NCBI RefSeq assembly: GCF_003258295.1
Contig: NZ_QKYN01000021.1
Location: forward strand, 568 to 64,567
Origin: Streptacidiphilus pinicola
GTDB lineage: Bacteria > Actinomycetota > Actinomycetes > Streptomycetales > Streptomycetaceae
Direction of reading: 5' to 3'
DNA: 64,000 nucleotides
Positions 17,189-25,221 of this stretch are shown in pieces. A program made the position numbers and the translations under genes. The notes beneath the pieces are model-generated. The model ran no database searches, had not been told where the DNA came from, and saw nothing but the letters and a program-made list of their open reading frames with translations. Each line of letters begins with the position of its first letter. Positions within the stretch are counted from its first letter, which is position 1.

Positions 17189-17272
17189 GACATTGCGTGG
17201 ACACGCTACGGTGTTCCCGTGATCGTCGGCGCATCGCGCGCGAACGGCGAACGAGGGCAGCGAGGGAGCGCC

Positions 17273-18307
17273 ATGAGCAGCAGGGCAGCCGGTCGCGGGG
17301 AGGGCAAGCCCACGTTGGAGGCCGTCGCCGCGCTGGCCGGGGTCGGGCGCGGCACGGTGTCGCGCGTGGTCAACGGCGCGGCCGGGGTCAGCCCGCGGGC
17401 GCGCACGGCGGTGGAGCAGGCCATCGCCGAGCTCGGCTACGTGCCGAACCGCGCCGCCCGCTCGCTGGCCACGAGCCGGGCCGACGCCATCGCCCTGATC
17501 GTGCCGGAGACCGAGACCCGGCTCGCCTCCGAGCCCTTCTTCGCCTCGATCATCCGCGGCGTCGCCAGCGAGATCTCCGACACCGAGCTGCAGCTGCTGC
17601 TGATCCTGGTCAGCACGGAGCGGGAGCGGCGCCGGCTGGCCGGCTTCCTCGACGGACGGCGCGTCGACGGGGTGCTGCTGGTCTCCGTCCACGACGACGA
17701 TCCCGTGGTCGAACTGCTGGAGCGCACCGGGCTGCCCACCGTGCTCGGCGGTCGTCGCTCCGAGCTGGAGCCGCTCAGCTACGTCAACCCGGACAACCTC
17801 GGGGGCGCCTGGGCGGCGGTGCGCCACCTGCTCGGTCTCGGCCGGCGCCGGGTGGCCACGATCACCGGTCCGATGGACATGGAGGCGTCCTGCGTCCGTC
17901 TCGACGGCTACCGGCGCGCCATGGAGGAGGCCGGCGTGGCCGTCGAGGCCGGGCTGATCGCCCACGGGGACTTCTCCGAGGAGTCCGGGGAGCGGACCAT
18001 GACGGAGCTGCTCGACCGCGAGCCCGCCGTCGACGCGGTCTTCTGCGCCTCCGACCTGATGGCGGCGGGTGCCATGCGCGCGCTGCGCCGGGCCGGCCGC
18101 CGGATACCGGAGGACGTCGCCGTGGTCGGCTTCGACGACTCGCCCGTCGCCCGGCACACCGAGCCGCCGCTGACCTCGGTCCGCCAGCCCAGCGAGGAGA
18201 TGGGCCGCGCCATGGCCCGGTTGTTGCTGGAGGAGATCGCCACCCCGGGCCGCAGCCACCGGCAGATCATCCTCTCCACGGAGCTGGTGGTACGCGAGTC
18301 CGCCTGA
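17273..18307 (+). CDS. cebR: LacI-family cellobiose repressor CebR
   Basis: A 344-aa LacI/GalR regulator. The HTH (residues about 14-60: TLEAVAALAGVGRGTVSRVV, with the YVPNRAARSLA hinge helix) is followed by a periplasmic-binding-protein-like sensor domain, including AVDAVFCASDLMA and VAVVGFDDSPVA. GAGGGAG lies 6-12 bp before ATG 17273. The two CebR boxes in its own upstream region and the divergent bglC identify it as CebR with high likelihood. The cebEFG cello-oligosaccharide transporter genes that usually accompany it are not in this window. Confidence 0.92.
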   Translation: MSSRAAGRGEGKPTLEAVAALAGVGRGTVSRVVNGAAGVSPRARTAVEQAIAELGYVPNRAARSLATSRADAIALIVPETETRLASEPFFASIIRGVASEISDTELQLLLILVSTERERRRLAGFLDGRRVDGVLLVSVHDDDPVVELLERTGLPTVLGGRRSELEPLSYVNPDNLGGAWAAVRHLLGLGRRRVATITGPMDMEASCVRLDGYRRAMEEAGVAVEAGLIAHGDFSEESGERTMTELLDREPAVDAVFCASDLMAAGAMRALRRAGRRIPEDVAVVGFDDSPVARHTEPPLTSVRQPSEEMGRAMARLLLEEIATPGRSHRQIILSTELVVRESA

Positions 18308-18509
18308 GGCCCGGACGTCCGCTCCGGCGGGGCCGTCGCGTGGGTGATCCATGCCGATACGGGGTATGCGCGCCTGTGCGGAGCCCAGGGCAGCGCTGTC
18401 GAACGGCTGATCACCGGTTCCGCACGACCGTTCCTCCTGGCCTGACCCACGAGTAGCGTGGAACGTGGCGGGGTGGCTGCCGGGTGTCCTTCTTGGACGA
18501 GATCGGGTG

Positions 18510-19460
18510 ATGGCGATGCTGGCTGTGGATGTCGTCCTGGGGGTGCTCGGCGCGGGTGCCCTGTGGCTGGCGACGGGGGTGCGCGTCGTCCAGCAGTTCG
18601 AGAAGGGTGTGGTGTTCCGCTTCGGCCGGGTCCGCAGCGGGATCCGGGGTCCCGGCCTGACGCTGCTGCTGCCGGTCGCGGACCGGCTGCGCAAGGTGAA
18701 TGTCCAGATCATCACCATGCCGGTGCCGGCCCAGGAGGGCATCACCCGTGACAACGTGACCGTCCGGGTCGACGCCGTCGTCTACTTCCGGGTCGAGGAT
18801 CCGGTCCTCGCCACGGTCAACGTGCAGAACTACACCTTCGCGATGTCCCAGGTCGCGCAGACCTCGCTCCGCTCGATCATCGGCAAGAGCGAGCTGGACG
18901 ACCTGCTGACCAACCGCGAGCCGCTGAACCAGGGGCTCGAGCTGATGATCGACAGCCCGGCGGTCGGCTGGGGCATCCACATCGACCGGGTGGAGATCAA
19001 GGACGTCGCGCTGCCGGAGTCGATGAAGCGGTCGATGTCCCGGCAGGCCGAGGCGGAGCGTGAGCGTCGTGCCCGCATCATCACCGCGGACGGTGAGTTC
19101 CAGGCCTCGCGCAAGCTCTCCGAGGCCGCGACGATCATGTCGGACACTCCGGCCGCACTCCAGCTGCGTCTGCTGCAGACCGTCGTCGAGGTGGCCGCGG
19201 AGAAGAACTCCACGCTGGTGCTGCCCTTCCCGGTGGAGCTGCTCCGCTTCCTCGACGGGATGACGCCCAAGCCGGACAGCAACGGGGGTGCTCCGGCCGC
19301 GGCGGCCCGAGCCGGTGCGGCGGCGGTCGCCCCGAGCGCCCCGGAGCCGCCGAGCGTCGAGCCGGTGCCGAGCGTGCCCGAGCTGGAGGCGGAGGCCGAC
19401 GCGGAGCTGGAGGCGGGTGGGCTGCTCTTCCCGGAGTCCGAGGAGCACCCGGAGGCCTGA
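18510..19460 (+). CDS. SPFH-domain (slipin/stomatin-like) membrane protein
   Basis: A 316-aa protein with one N-terminal membrane segment (residues about 3-22), then an SPFH/Band-7 domain (about 24-190: VRVVQQFEKGVVFRFGRV ... GPGLTLLLPVADRLRKVN ... EAERERRARIITADGE), a helical region and a Pro/Ala/Glu-rich disordered tail. Slipins scaffold membrane microdomains. ATG 18510 was chosen; GTG 18507 and GTG 18465 are in-frame alternatives with no better ribosome site. It is followed by a strong terminator shared with tRNA-His. Confidence 0.88.
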   Translation: MAMLAVDVVLGVLGAGALWLATGVRVVQQFEKGVVFRFGRVRSGIRGPGLTLLLPVADRLRKVNVQIITMPVPAQEGITRDNVTVRVDAVVYFRVEDPVLATVNVQNYTFAMSQVAQTSLRSIIGKSELDDLLTNREPLNQGLELMIDSPAVGWGIHIDRVEIKDVALPESMKRSMSRQAEAERERRARIITADGEFQASRKLSEAATIMSDTPAALQLRLLQTVVEVAAEKNSTLVLPFPVELLRFLDGMTPKPDSNGGAPAAAARAGAAAVAPSAPEPPSVEPVPSVPELEAEADAELEAGGLLFPESEEHPEA

Positions 19461-19508
19461 TCCGCCGGATCCCCTGATCCGGGCTCAGAGCCCGGAAGCC
19501 GAGAACGA

Positions 19509-19543
19509 CTTCGGGCCCGACCGTCGAACGGTCGGGCCCGAAG
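19509..19543. terminator. Bidirectional terminator, SPFH gene and tRNA-His
   Basis: A perfect 16-bp stem (19509-19524 with 19528-19543, arms CTTCGGGCCCGACCGT/ACGGTCGGGCCCGAAG) and a 3-base loop. It serves the rightward SPFH gene and the leftward tRNA. Confidence 0.85.
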
Positions 19544-19550
19544 CCTTCGA

Positions 19551-19627
19551 TGGGGTGAGTGACGGGGCTCGAACCCGCGACACCTGGGATCACAACCCAG
19601 TGCTCTACCAGCTGAGCTACACCCACC
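19551..19627 (-). tRNA. tRNA-His (anticodon GTG)
   Basis: A cloverleaf is readable on the minus strand: acceptor GTGGGTG pairs with CACTCAC (one G-T), D-arm TAGCTCAGCTGGTAGAGC, anticodon stem-loop CTGGGTTGTGATCCCAG with anticodon GTG, T-arm GCGGGTTCGAGCCCCGT, encoded CCA (19551-19553). The extra 5' G at 19627 is the G-1 that marks tRNA-His. It lies between the SPFH gene and orn, an arrangement I remember from Streptomyces. Confidence 0.95.
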
Positions 19628-19735
19628 ATCTGTCCGCTGCGCTCTCGCGCGCTGACGGAGATAACTCTACAGGATCCGGCGGGGTGCTCTCGACCACGTT
19701 TCCCATGGCCGGAGGCGGTCCGGTTCGACCCGGTA

Positions 19736-20338
19736 TCAGGCCGGCGGCTGCTCGAAACGTGCGGCGATCGCGCGTGCGGCCTCGGTGTCCGGGCCCGGCT
19801 TCGGCACGAAGACGGCCTCGCGGTAGTACTTCAACTCCGCGATGCTCTCCCGGATGTCCGCGAGGGCACGGTGGTTGCCCTGCTTCTTGGGGCTGTTGTA
19901 GTAGGCGCGCGGGTACCACCGGCGGGCCAGCTCCTTGATCGACGACACGTCGACGATCCGGTAGTGCAGGTGGTTCTCCAGCGCGGGCATGTCCCGGGAG
20001 AGGAAGCCGCGGTCCGTCGCCACCGAGTTCCCGCACAGCGGGGCCTTGCCGGCCTCCGGGACGTGGGCCCGCACGTAGGCGAGCACCTGGGCCTCGGCCT
20101 CGGCCAGGGTGATGCCGCCGGCCAGCTCCTCCAGCAGGCCCGAGGCGGTGTGCATCTCCCGCACCACGTCCGGCATCTGCTCGATGGCCGCGTCCGGGGG
20201 GCGGACCACGATGTCGACGCCCTCACCCAGAATGTTGAGCTCGGAGTCGGTCACCAGGGCGGCGACCTCCACCAGGGCGTCTCGTTCGAGGTCGAGTCCC
20301 GTCATCTCGCAGTCGATCCACACCATGCGGTCGTTCAT
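19736..20338 (-). CDS. orn: Oligoribonuclease
   Basis: A 200-aa 3'-5' exoribonuclease that degrades 2-5-nt RNAs and linear dinucleotides such as pGpG, so it also closes c-di-GMP turnover. DEDDh residues are visible: D9 and E11 in WIDCEMTG, Asp in SVATDRGF, and His/Asp in [13 protein letters not shown] 20338 is the start that gives the family's usual [14 protein letters not shown] beginning; the longer frame is not typical. It lies just downstream of adpA on the same strand, the usual Streptomyces order, and its loss affects development there. Confidence 0.95.
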   Translation of the reverse strand: MNDRMVWIDCEMTGLDLERDALVEVAALVTDSELNILGEGVDIVVRPPDAAIEQMPDVVREMHTASGLLEELAGGITLAEAEAQVLAYVRAHVPEAGKAPLCGNSVATDRGFLSRDMPALENHLHYRIVDVSSIKELARRWYPRAYYNSPKKQGNHRALADIRESIAELKYYREAVFVPKPGPDTEAARAIAARFEQPPA

Positions 20339-20645
20339 CCCGCTCACCGTCCCGGGGCTTGTGCGCGTCCTGCTTACGACGTCAACCGCGAACCACGCCA
20401 CGGACCCGGGCGGGGGATCGGCTGACCCGTCATGGTCGATCATCGCCCTTCACCCGTGCAAGTCGACACGTCGACCCGGGTGCGCGGGGGTCCGGTCGAG
20501 ACCCGCCGTCGTCGCCCCGATGGAGTCGCCACGACGGTGTCGCCTCAGTGGTGTCGGGCCAGGGACGGGGTGATGAGGGCGTGCGGCATGCGCCCACCCT
20601 CGGCACCCTGTCCCGGGTGGTCGCCTCGGGCCCGTGCGCCGGTCG

Positions 20646-22142
20646 CTACCGGCGTTCCGCGCCGCGGCGGCGGAGGGCGGCGGTGGCGCTGTCGGGGTGG
20701 CTCAGCGCCTGGGCCGGGCCGGGACGGCTGTCCTCGGTGGGGGAGGAGTGGTCGGCCGACGCCGGACGGCCCGAACCGGCCTGGCGCGAACGTCCGCCGA
20801 CGCGGGGCGTGGGACGGCCGCGTCCCGGTCCGCCCTGCGGCGGCACCGTGGGCTGCGAGCCGCCCGACTGGTCGCCGCCACCCGCGCCGGATGCCGCCCC
20901 GCTCTGCTGCGGAACCGCGATGGCGGCTCCGTTGGTCACTCCACCCGCACCGGCGCTCCCGTTCGGTGCGCCGGGCTCCGGGCGGCGGGCCCGGAAGGTG
21001 CTGCGGTAGACCGCCGGGGAGACGCCGAGCTGCCGCCGGAAGTGGCCGCGCAGCGCCACCGGCGAGCGGAAGCCGCAGCGGCGTGCGACCTCGTCGACGG
21101 AGAGCTCCGTGGTCTCCAGCAGTCGCTGCGCCTGCAGCACCCGCTGCGAGATGAGCCACTGCAGGGGCGCGCTGCCGGTCAGCGCCCGGAAGCGCCGGTC
21201 GAACGTGCGCCGGCTCATGTACGCGCGAGCGGCCAGCACCTCCACGTCGAACTGCTTGGAGAGGTTGTCCAGCGCCCAGGTGACGACCTCGGCGAGCGGG
21301 TCGTTGCCGATCTCCTCGGGTAAAGACCGATCGACGTACGGCGCCTGTCCGCCGGACCGGCGCACCGGAACGACGAGGCGGCGGGCCAGGGCCGCGGCGG
21401 CCTCCGCGCCGTGGTCGGTGCGGACCACGTGCAGGCACAGGTCGATGCCGGCCGCCGTGCCGGCGCTGGTCAGCACGTCGCCCTCGTCGATGAAGAGCTC
21501 CCGCGGGTCGACCTGGATCTGCGGGTACCGCTTGGCCAGGGTCGGCGCGTACATCCAGTGCGTGGTCGCGGGGCGGCCGTCGAGCAGTCCGGCGGCGGCG
21601 AGCACGAAGGCGCCGGTGCACAGGCCGATGATCCGCGCGCCTTCGGCGTGGGCCTTGCGCAGGGCGGCGAGCGCCTCGGCGGGCGGGGTCTGCCCGGCCG
21701 AGCGCCAGGCGGGGACGACAACGGTGCCGGCGCGGGCCAGGCCCTCGAGTCCGTAGGGGGCCGTCATGGTCAGGCCGCCGGTCGTCGCGAGCGGACCGTT
21801 CTCGCCGGCGCACACCAGCAGCCGGTAGTGCGGGAGCCCGGTGTCCTGGCGGTCGATGCCGAAGACGGAGAGCGGGATTGAACTCTCGAAGATCGGGCCG
21901 CCGCTGAAGAGCAGCACGGCCACGATCTCGGACCGGCGGCGGCCCGAGAGCTTGCGGGGAGCTGCGACGGCGAGGCCGGTTGATCCACTGGCGAGACTGC
22001 CGGAACCGGTGGCGCCGACCGGGACGCCGGCGGTCGCCTCGTCCCCGGTGACGGTAGTCCTGCTGACCCTGCTCAAGGCGCTCCGGCCCCCCTCGCTGTC
22101 ATGGTCGTCCCGGTCCCTGTGATTCCACGGTGCCGTCCGCAC
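20646..22142 (-). CDS. adpA: Developmental regulator AdpA (AraC family)
   Basis: A 498-aa global regulator of morphological and secondary metabolism. An N-terminal DJ-1/PfpI-like dimerisation domain (about 72-240: KLSGRRRSEIVAVLLFSGGP, LCTGAFVLAAAGLLDG) is followed by a double AraC HTH (about 280-385: VEVLAARAYMSRRTFDRRFR, VDEVARRCGFRSPVALRGHF). The core is nearly identical to S. griseus AdpA as I remember it. It is longer than usual, with a 60-residue Ser/Thr/Gly N-terminal extension (GTG 22142; no ATG in frame) and a 110-residue Gly/Pro/Gln-rich tail. It has one TTA codon, so it depends on the bldA tRNA. Confidence 0.93.
   Translation of the reverse strand: MRTAPWNHRDRDDHDSEGGRSALSRVSRTTVTGDEATAGVPVGATGSGSLASGSTGLAVAAPRKLSGRRRSEIVAVLLFSGGPIFESSIPLSVFGIDRQDTGLPHYRLLVCAGENGPLATTGGLTMTAPYGLEGLARAGTVVVPAWRSAGQTPPAEALAALRKAHAEGARIIGLCTGAFVLAAAGLLDGRPATTHWMYAPTLAKRYPQIQVDPRELFIDEGDVLTSAGTAAGIDLCLHVVRTDHGAEAAAALARRLVVPVRRSGGQAPYVDRSLPEEIGNDPLAEVVTWALDNLSKQFDVEVLAARAYMSRRTFDRRFRALTGSAPLQWLISQRVLQAQRLLETTELSVDEVARRCGFRSPVALRGHFRRQLGVSPAVYRSTFRARRPEPGAPNGSAGAGGVTNGAAIAVPQQSGAASGAGGGDQSGGSQPTVPPQGGPGRGRPTPRVGGRSRQAGSGRPASADHSSPTEDSRPGPAQALSHPDSATAALRRRGAERR
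21321..21323 (-). promoter_or_regulatory. TTA leucine codon (bldA control) in adpA
   Basis: The codon TTA encodes Leu in the DRSLPEEIG segment that links the two AdpA domains, the same place as in other Streptomyces adpA genes. TTA is decoded only by the bldA tRNA in this group and gates AdpA production in time. Confidence 0.9.
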
Positions 22143-22664
22143 CCGTCCTGAGATGGCGCTTGCCGAGCCCCCCGCCTCTCGCGTGCTCCCATCAAGATCG
22201 AATCTACTGGCTCGGGCGCGGCTGTTGCGACTAGTTCACCATCAGACGCTATGTCGACATGGCAATTTGGCGTGAAGCATTCGATCTCGAAGCGTGGCAC
22301 CCATCACCCCGTCAGGGAAGGGGGCATGCCGTGCCGTGGCCAGTTGTGGCGCGGTTCCCGCACGCTCGACGAGCGGACCGCGGCCCGTGCGAGGGGCCTG
22401 GGCTGGGCGTATGGCCAACCACGTGGATGTGTCCTGAAGTTGACCGAAAAGAGGCGTCCTGGAGCGCGGGGGGCGCACGAACCGCGCACATTTCCTCCCG
22501 CACTCCACCGCGAGCCAATCCGCTCGGCGCCTGATCAGCAGACGAACCGGGGTGTGCCCGCGGTGCGCATCGCTCCCCGTGAGGGGAGTGCCGGGCAGGC
22601 GCGGCCGGTGCCCGCGCCGCCCCTGGCCGCCCGGCCGGACGGCGTCAGGCTTTAGGGTGAACGG
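22143..22664. other. adpA upstream region
   Basis: A 522-bp intergenic region, more AT-rich than its surroundings from about 22195 to 22300, as expected of a large regulatory region. TGGCCAGTTG (22337-22346) matches the AdpA site consensus TGGCSNGWWY at 9 of 10 positions, so autoregulation is possible. A -10-like TAGGGT at 22652-22657 serves the GNAT gene on the other strand. No gene is supported inside. Confidence 0.5.
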
Positions 22665-23516
22665 ATGGGAGTCGAACTCGCTGTCGGCAACGCCGCAAGC
22701 CACTGGACGGCCATGGCGAGGGCGCGCGGGTGGGAGTGGGTCGACGGCCCGGGCTTCACCGCCGTCCGGTCCGAGCTGGCGCACCGCGTGCTGCTGGCGG
22801 CGGGGCCGATCTCCGACGTCGACGAACTGCGACGTGAACTGCTGGCGGTCTTCCGGGAGTGGGGCTCCCGGCAGCTCTGCCTGGAGGACCCGACCCAGTC
22901 CCTCGACCTCGGCGACCTGGGCTTCGAGGCGGCGCTGGCCATGCCGATGATGGTGCGCGACCCCGATGCCACCGAGAGGCCGAGCCTCCGCCGCCGCGTC
23001 CCCACCGACCGGCCCGGCACCGCCGCGACGGGCGCTTCGACGGGCGAGGTCGAGGCGGGCGGGATCGAGGCGGGCGCGGTCGATGCGGGTCGGGTCTGCG
23101 CAGGTGAGGCCGTGGACGAGGAGGACCTCGCCGCGGTCGAGCGCGTCGTGGTCGAGGGCTTTCCGATCCTGCACCGACTGCCCTGGCAGCGTGGGCAGCA
23201 GTTTCCGGCCGCGGCCGTGGTGCCGGGACAGCGCAGCTGGCTCGCGCGGGTGGACGGACATCCGGCCGCGGCGTGCGTGACGTACGACGACGGTACGGCG
23301 GTCGGCTTCTACTGGGTGGCCACTCTCCCGGAACTCCGCTCGCAGGGGGCGGCGCGGGCGGTGGTCCGCGCCGGGCTCGACGCGCACCCGGGTCGGCCGG
23401 CGACCCTGACCGCCACGCTGCTCGGCGAACCGCTCTATCGCCGCCTCGGTTTCACCGAGCGCGGCATCGCCCGCTGGTGGCAGTTTCCGGCCACCCCCGC
23501 AGAGCTGCGCCGCTGA
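22665..23516 (+). CDS. GNAT-family N-acetyltransferase
   Basis: A 283-aa protein. The C-terminal half (about 145-275) is a GNAT domain: AACVTYDDGTAVGFYWVATLPELRSQGAARAVV, with the R/Q-x2-G-x-A acetyl-CoA loop (SQGAAR), and GEPLYRRLGFTE. The N-terminal 110 residues are a second, diverged GNAT-like half common in Streptomyces. The middle (about 115-145) is a low-complexity Gly/Glu/Ala linker. ATG 22665 sits 7 bp from a -10-like TAGGGT, suggesting a leaderless transcript. The substrate is unknown. Confidence 0.8.
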   Translation: MGVELAVGNAASHWTAMARARGWEWVDGPGFTAVRSELAHRVLLAAGPISDVDELRRELLAVFREWGSRQLCLEDPTQSLDLGDLGFEAALAMPMMVRDPDATERPSLRRRVPTDRPGTAATGASTGEVEAGGIEAGAVDAGRVCAGEAVDEEDLAAVERVVVEGFPILHRLPWQRGQQFPAAAVVPGQRSWLARVDGHPAAACVTYDDGTAVGFYWVATLPELRSQGAARAVVRAGLDAHPGRPATLTATLLGEPLYRRLGFTERGIARWWQFPATPAELRR

Positions 23517-23633
23517 CCGGTCGCTGATCGCGGACCCTCCTCCTCTGTATCTCCCCTACCTCTACATCTCCGAGGTCCCTGCTGCGTCCCTGACCTCTCC
23601 GCGCGCTCCCGCATCTCCGCGCGCTCGGGCGCG

Positions 23634-24347
23634 TCAGGCGACCAGCGGTGCGCTCAACACCTCGTCGACCGCCTCCGGGATCCCGCTCGCGGTGATCGTG
23701 GGCCGATAGCCGAGCTCGGGCCAGGGGCGCCCGTGGTCGAGCCAGACGCTGCGCAGACCGGCCACGGCGGCGCCCGCGATGTCGGCGGGGGCGTGGTCGC
23801 CGACCATCCAGGTGGTGCGGGTCCAGTCGTCCGAGGGGGTCGGGAGCTCGCAGAACTCGACCGGGCCGGCCGAAACGCCACGTCTGCACCGGTCGGCCGC
23901 CAGCTGGAAGATCAGCGGATCGGGCTTGGCGCAGTTGGCCTCCTCCGAGATGATCCAGCCGTCGACCAGACCGTCCAGCCCGGTGCGCTCGATCTTGGCC
24001 CGCTGCTGCTTGGTCGAGCCGTTACTGACGATGCCGAGCGTCCAGCCGGCCTCCCGGGCCCTCCGCAGCGCCGCCCGGTGCTCCTCGGGGCAGTCGATCA
24101 GCTCGATCATGGTCTCCGCGTAGTCGTCGAGCAGCTTCTCCAGGGAGACGTGCAGGCCGTAGCGGGACATCGTGGCCCGCAACAGCGCCTCGCGGGGGAA
24201 GTACCCGCCGCAGTCCAGGGTGGCCAACCAGCCGAGGTCCTCCAGGGGGAGCGCCCGTGCGCTGAGGAAGCGCTGGGCCCAGCCTCGGAAGGCCTGGTTC
24301 CGATCGATGAGGGTGTTGTCAAGATCGAAGAGGAGGAGAGGCGGCAT
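23634..24347 (-). CDS. HAD-superfamily hydrolase
   Basis: A 237-aa phosphatase-like enzyme. Motif I LLFDLDNTLID (Asp8 nucleophile, Asp10), motif II GIVSNGS, motif III Lys in CAKPDPLIFQ, motif IV MVGDHAPADI. The cap is helical (about 18-85), as in subfamily I. The likely role is dephosphorylation of a small metabolite; the substrate cannot be assigned. It is divergent from the Usp gene. Confidence 0.88.
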   Translation of the reverse strand: MPPLLLFDLDNTLIDRNQAFRGWAQRFLSARALPLEDLGWLATLDCGGYFPREALLRATMSRYGLHVSLEKLLDDYAETMIELIDCPEEHRAALRRAREAGWTLGIVSNGSTKQQRAKIERTGLDGLVDGWIISEEANCAKPDPLIFQLAADRCRRGVSAGPVEFCELPTPSDDWTRTTWMVGDHAPADIAGAAVAGLRSVWLDHGRPWPELGYRPTITASGIPEAVDEVLSAPLVA

Positions 24348-24690
24348 GGGCGCATGGTTTCAGTCTGTTGGCATATGCGATAGGCGGATCGAATGCTTTT
24401 GTCCGAAAGTGAATCGGCCGCCGAGGCCACCTGACCGCGCCTGCACCGTTGCACATGGCCCGGCGCTCAGGCATGCTCCATGCACGCCCCGGGCGTGCGC
24501 ATCCTCCGTTAGCGGGAACTGCGCGGCCTGTGCGCTCCGCGTCTGGGCGCGGACAGAATGTCGCCGTACCCTGAAGGGAAGGGGAAAACCGGCCGCTCAG
24601 GCCCACCACGCCACGACCGCAGCCCTCTTCCCCCCGCTCAGCCCCGCGTACCACCATCTCGTATCCCACCTCGCGAAACGTCCTCAAGCC
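24348..24690. other. Divergent HAD/Usp intergenic region
   Basis: 343 bp between divergent genes. The first 70 bp beside the HAD gene are AT-rich and likely hold its promoter. I saw no repeat, RNA or further gene. Confidence 0.4.
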
Positions 24691-25221
24691 ATGGCCGGTT
24701 ACGAGCACCGAGAGCCCCGCGACCCCAAACAGACGACGGGACCCCACCTGCCGATGCCTAGTTTTGAAGTCAAGTCACAACGGGTTCGCCCCTGCGACCC
24801 CGCGTTCCTCCACGGTGTCGTGGTTGGCTTCGACGGATCCGTGTCGAGCGAGCGCGCGCTCGCCTACGCGGTGGGCATGGCACGGCGATCAGGTTCAGGG
24901 CTGGTGCTGGTGCACGTGGCCAACCGCCTCCCGGCGACGGTCTGGGCCGGCTGCGAGCCGCCCGTCTTCGTCGACGTGCCGGACCACCGCACCGAGGTGC
25001 TGGGCCTGGAGCTGGCCTGCGCCGACTACCTCTCCGACGTGCCCTGGGTGCTCGTCGAGCGTGGCGGGGACATCTGCCACGAGCTGGAGGAGGTCGCGAA
25101 GGAGTACGCCGCGGACGCCATCGTCGTCGGCGGCTCCCACGGCTGGGTCGGCCGGCTCTTCGGTTCCGTCGCCGGACGGCTGGCGAAGCGCGCCAACCGC
25201 CCGGTCGTCGTCATCCCCTGA
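24691..25221 (+). CDS. Universal stress protein
   Basis: A 176-aa single-domain Usp. GVVVGFDGSVSSERALAYAV starts the fold at about residue 42, and the ATP-binding loop VVGGSHGWVGRLFGSVAGRL lies near the end (about 146-165). ATG 24691 gives an N-terminal extension (MAGYEHREPRDPKQ) like that I recall in Streptomyces homologues; ATG 24754 is the alternative. Its stop codon (25219-25221) directly abuts the stop of the convergent acyl-CoA dehydrogenase gene. Confidence 0.83.
   Translation: MAGYEHREPRDPKQTTGPHLPMPSFEVKSQRVRPCDPAFLHGVVVGFDGSVSSERALAYAVGMARRSGSGLVLVHVANRLPATVWAGCEPPVFVDVPDHRTEVLGLELACADYLSDVPWVLVERGGDICHELEEVAKEYAADAIVVGGSHGWVGRLFGSVAGRLAKRANRPVVVIP

Larger units (their letters stand above)
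16971..17272. other. bglC-cebR divergent control region
   Basis: A 302-bp divergent intergenic region containing the two CebR boxes. Apart from those, a -10-like TACGGT (17207-17212) faces cebR; an in-frame GTG at 17219 is a less likely cebR start. No gene was seen. Confidence 0.7.

Noticed and set aside
22073-22300. A 75-codon minus-strand frame upstream of adpA (starting MPRFEIECFTPN)
   Set aside because: Codon third positions are A/T-rich unlike real genes here and it lies in the AT-rich adpA control region, so it is probably chance.
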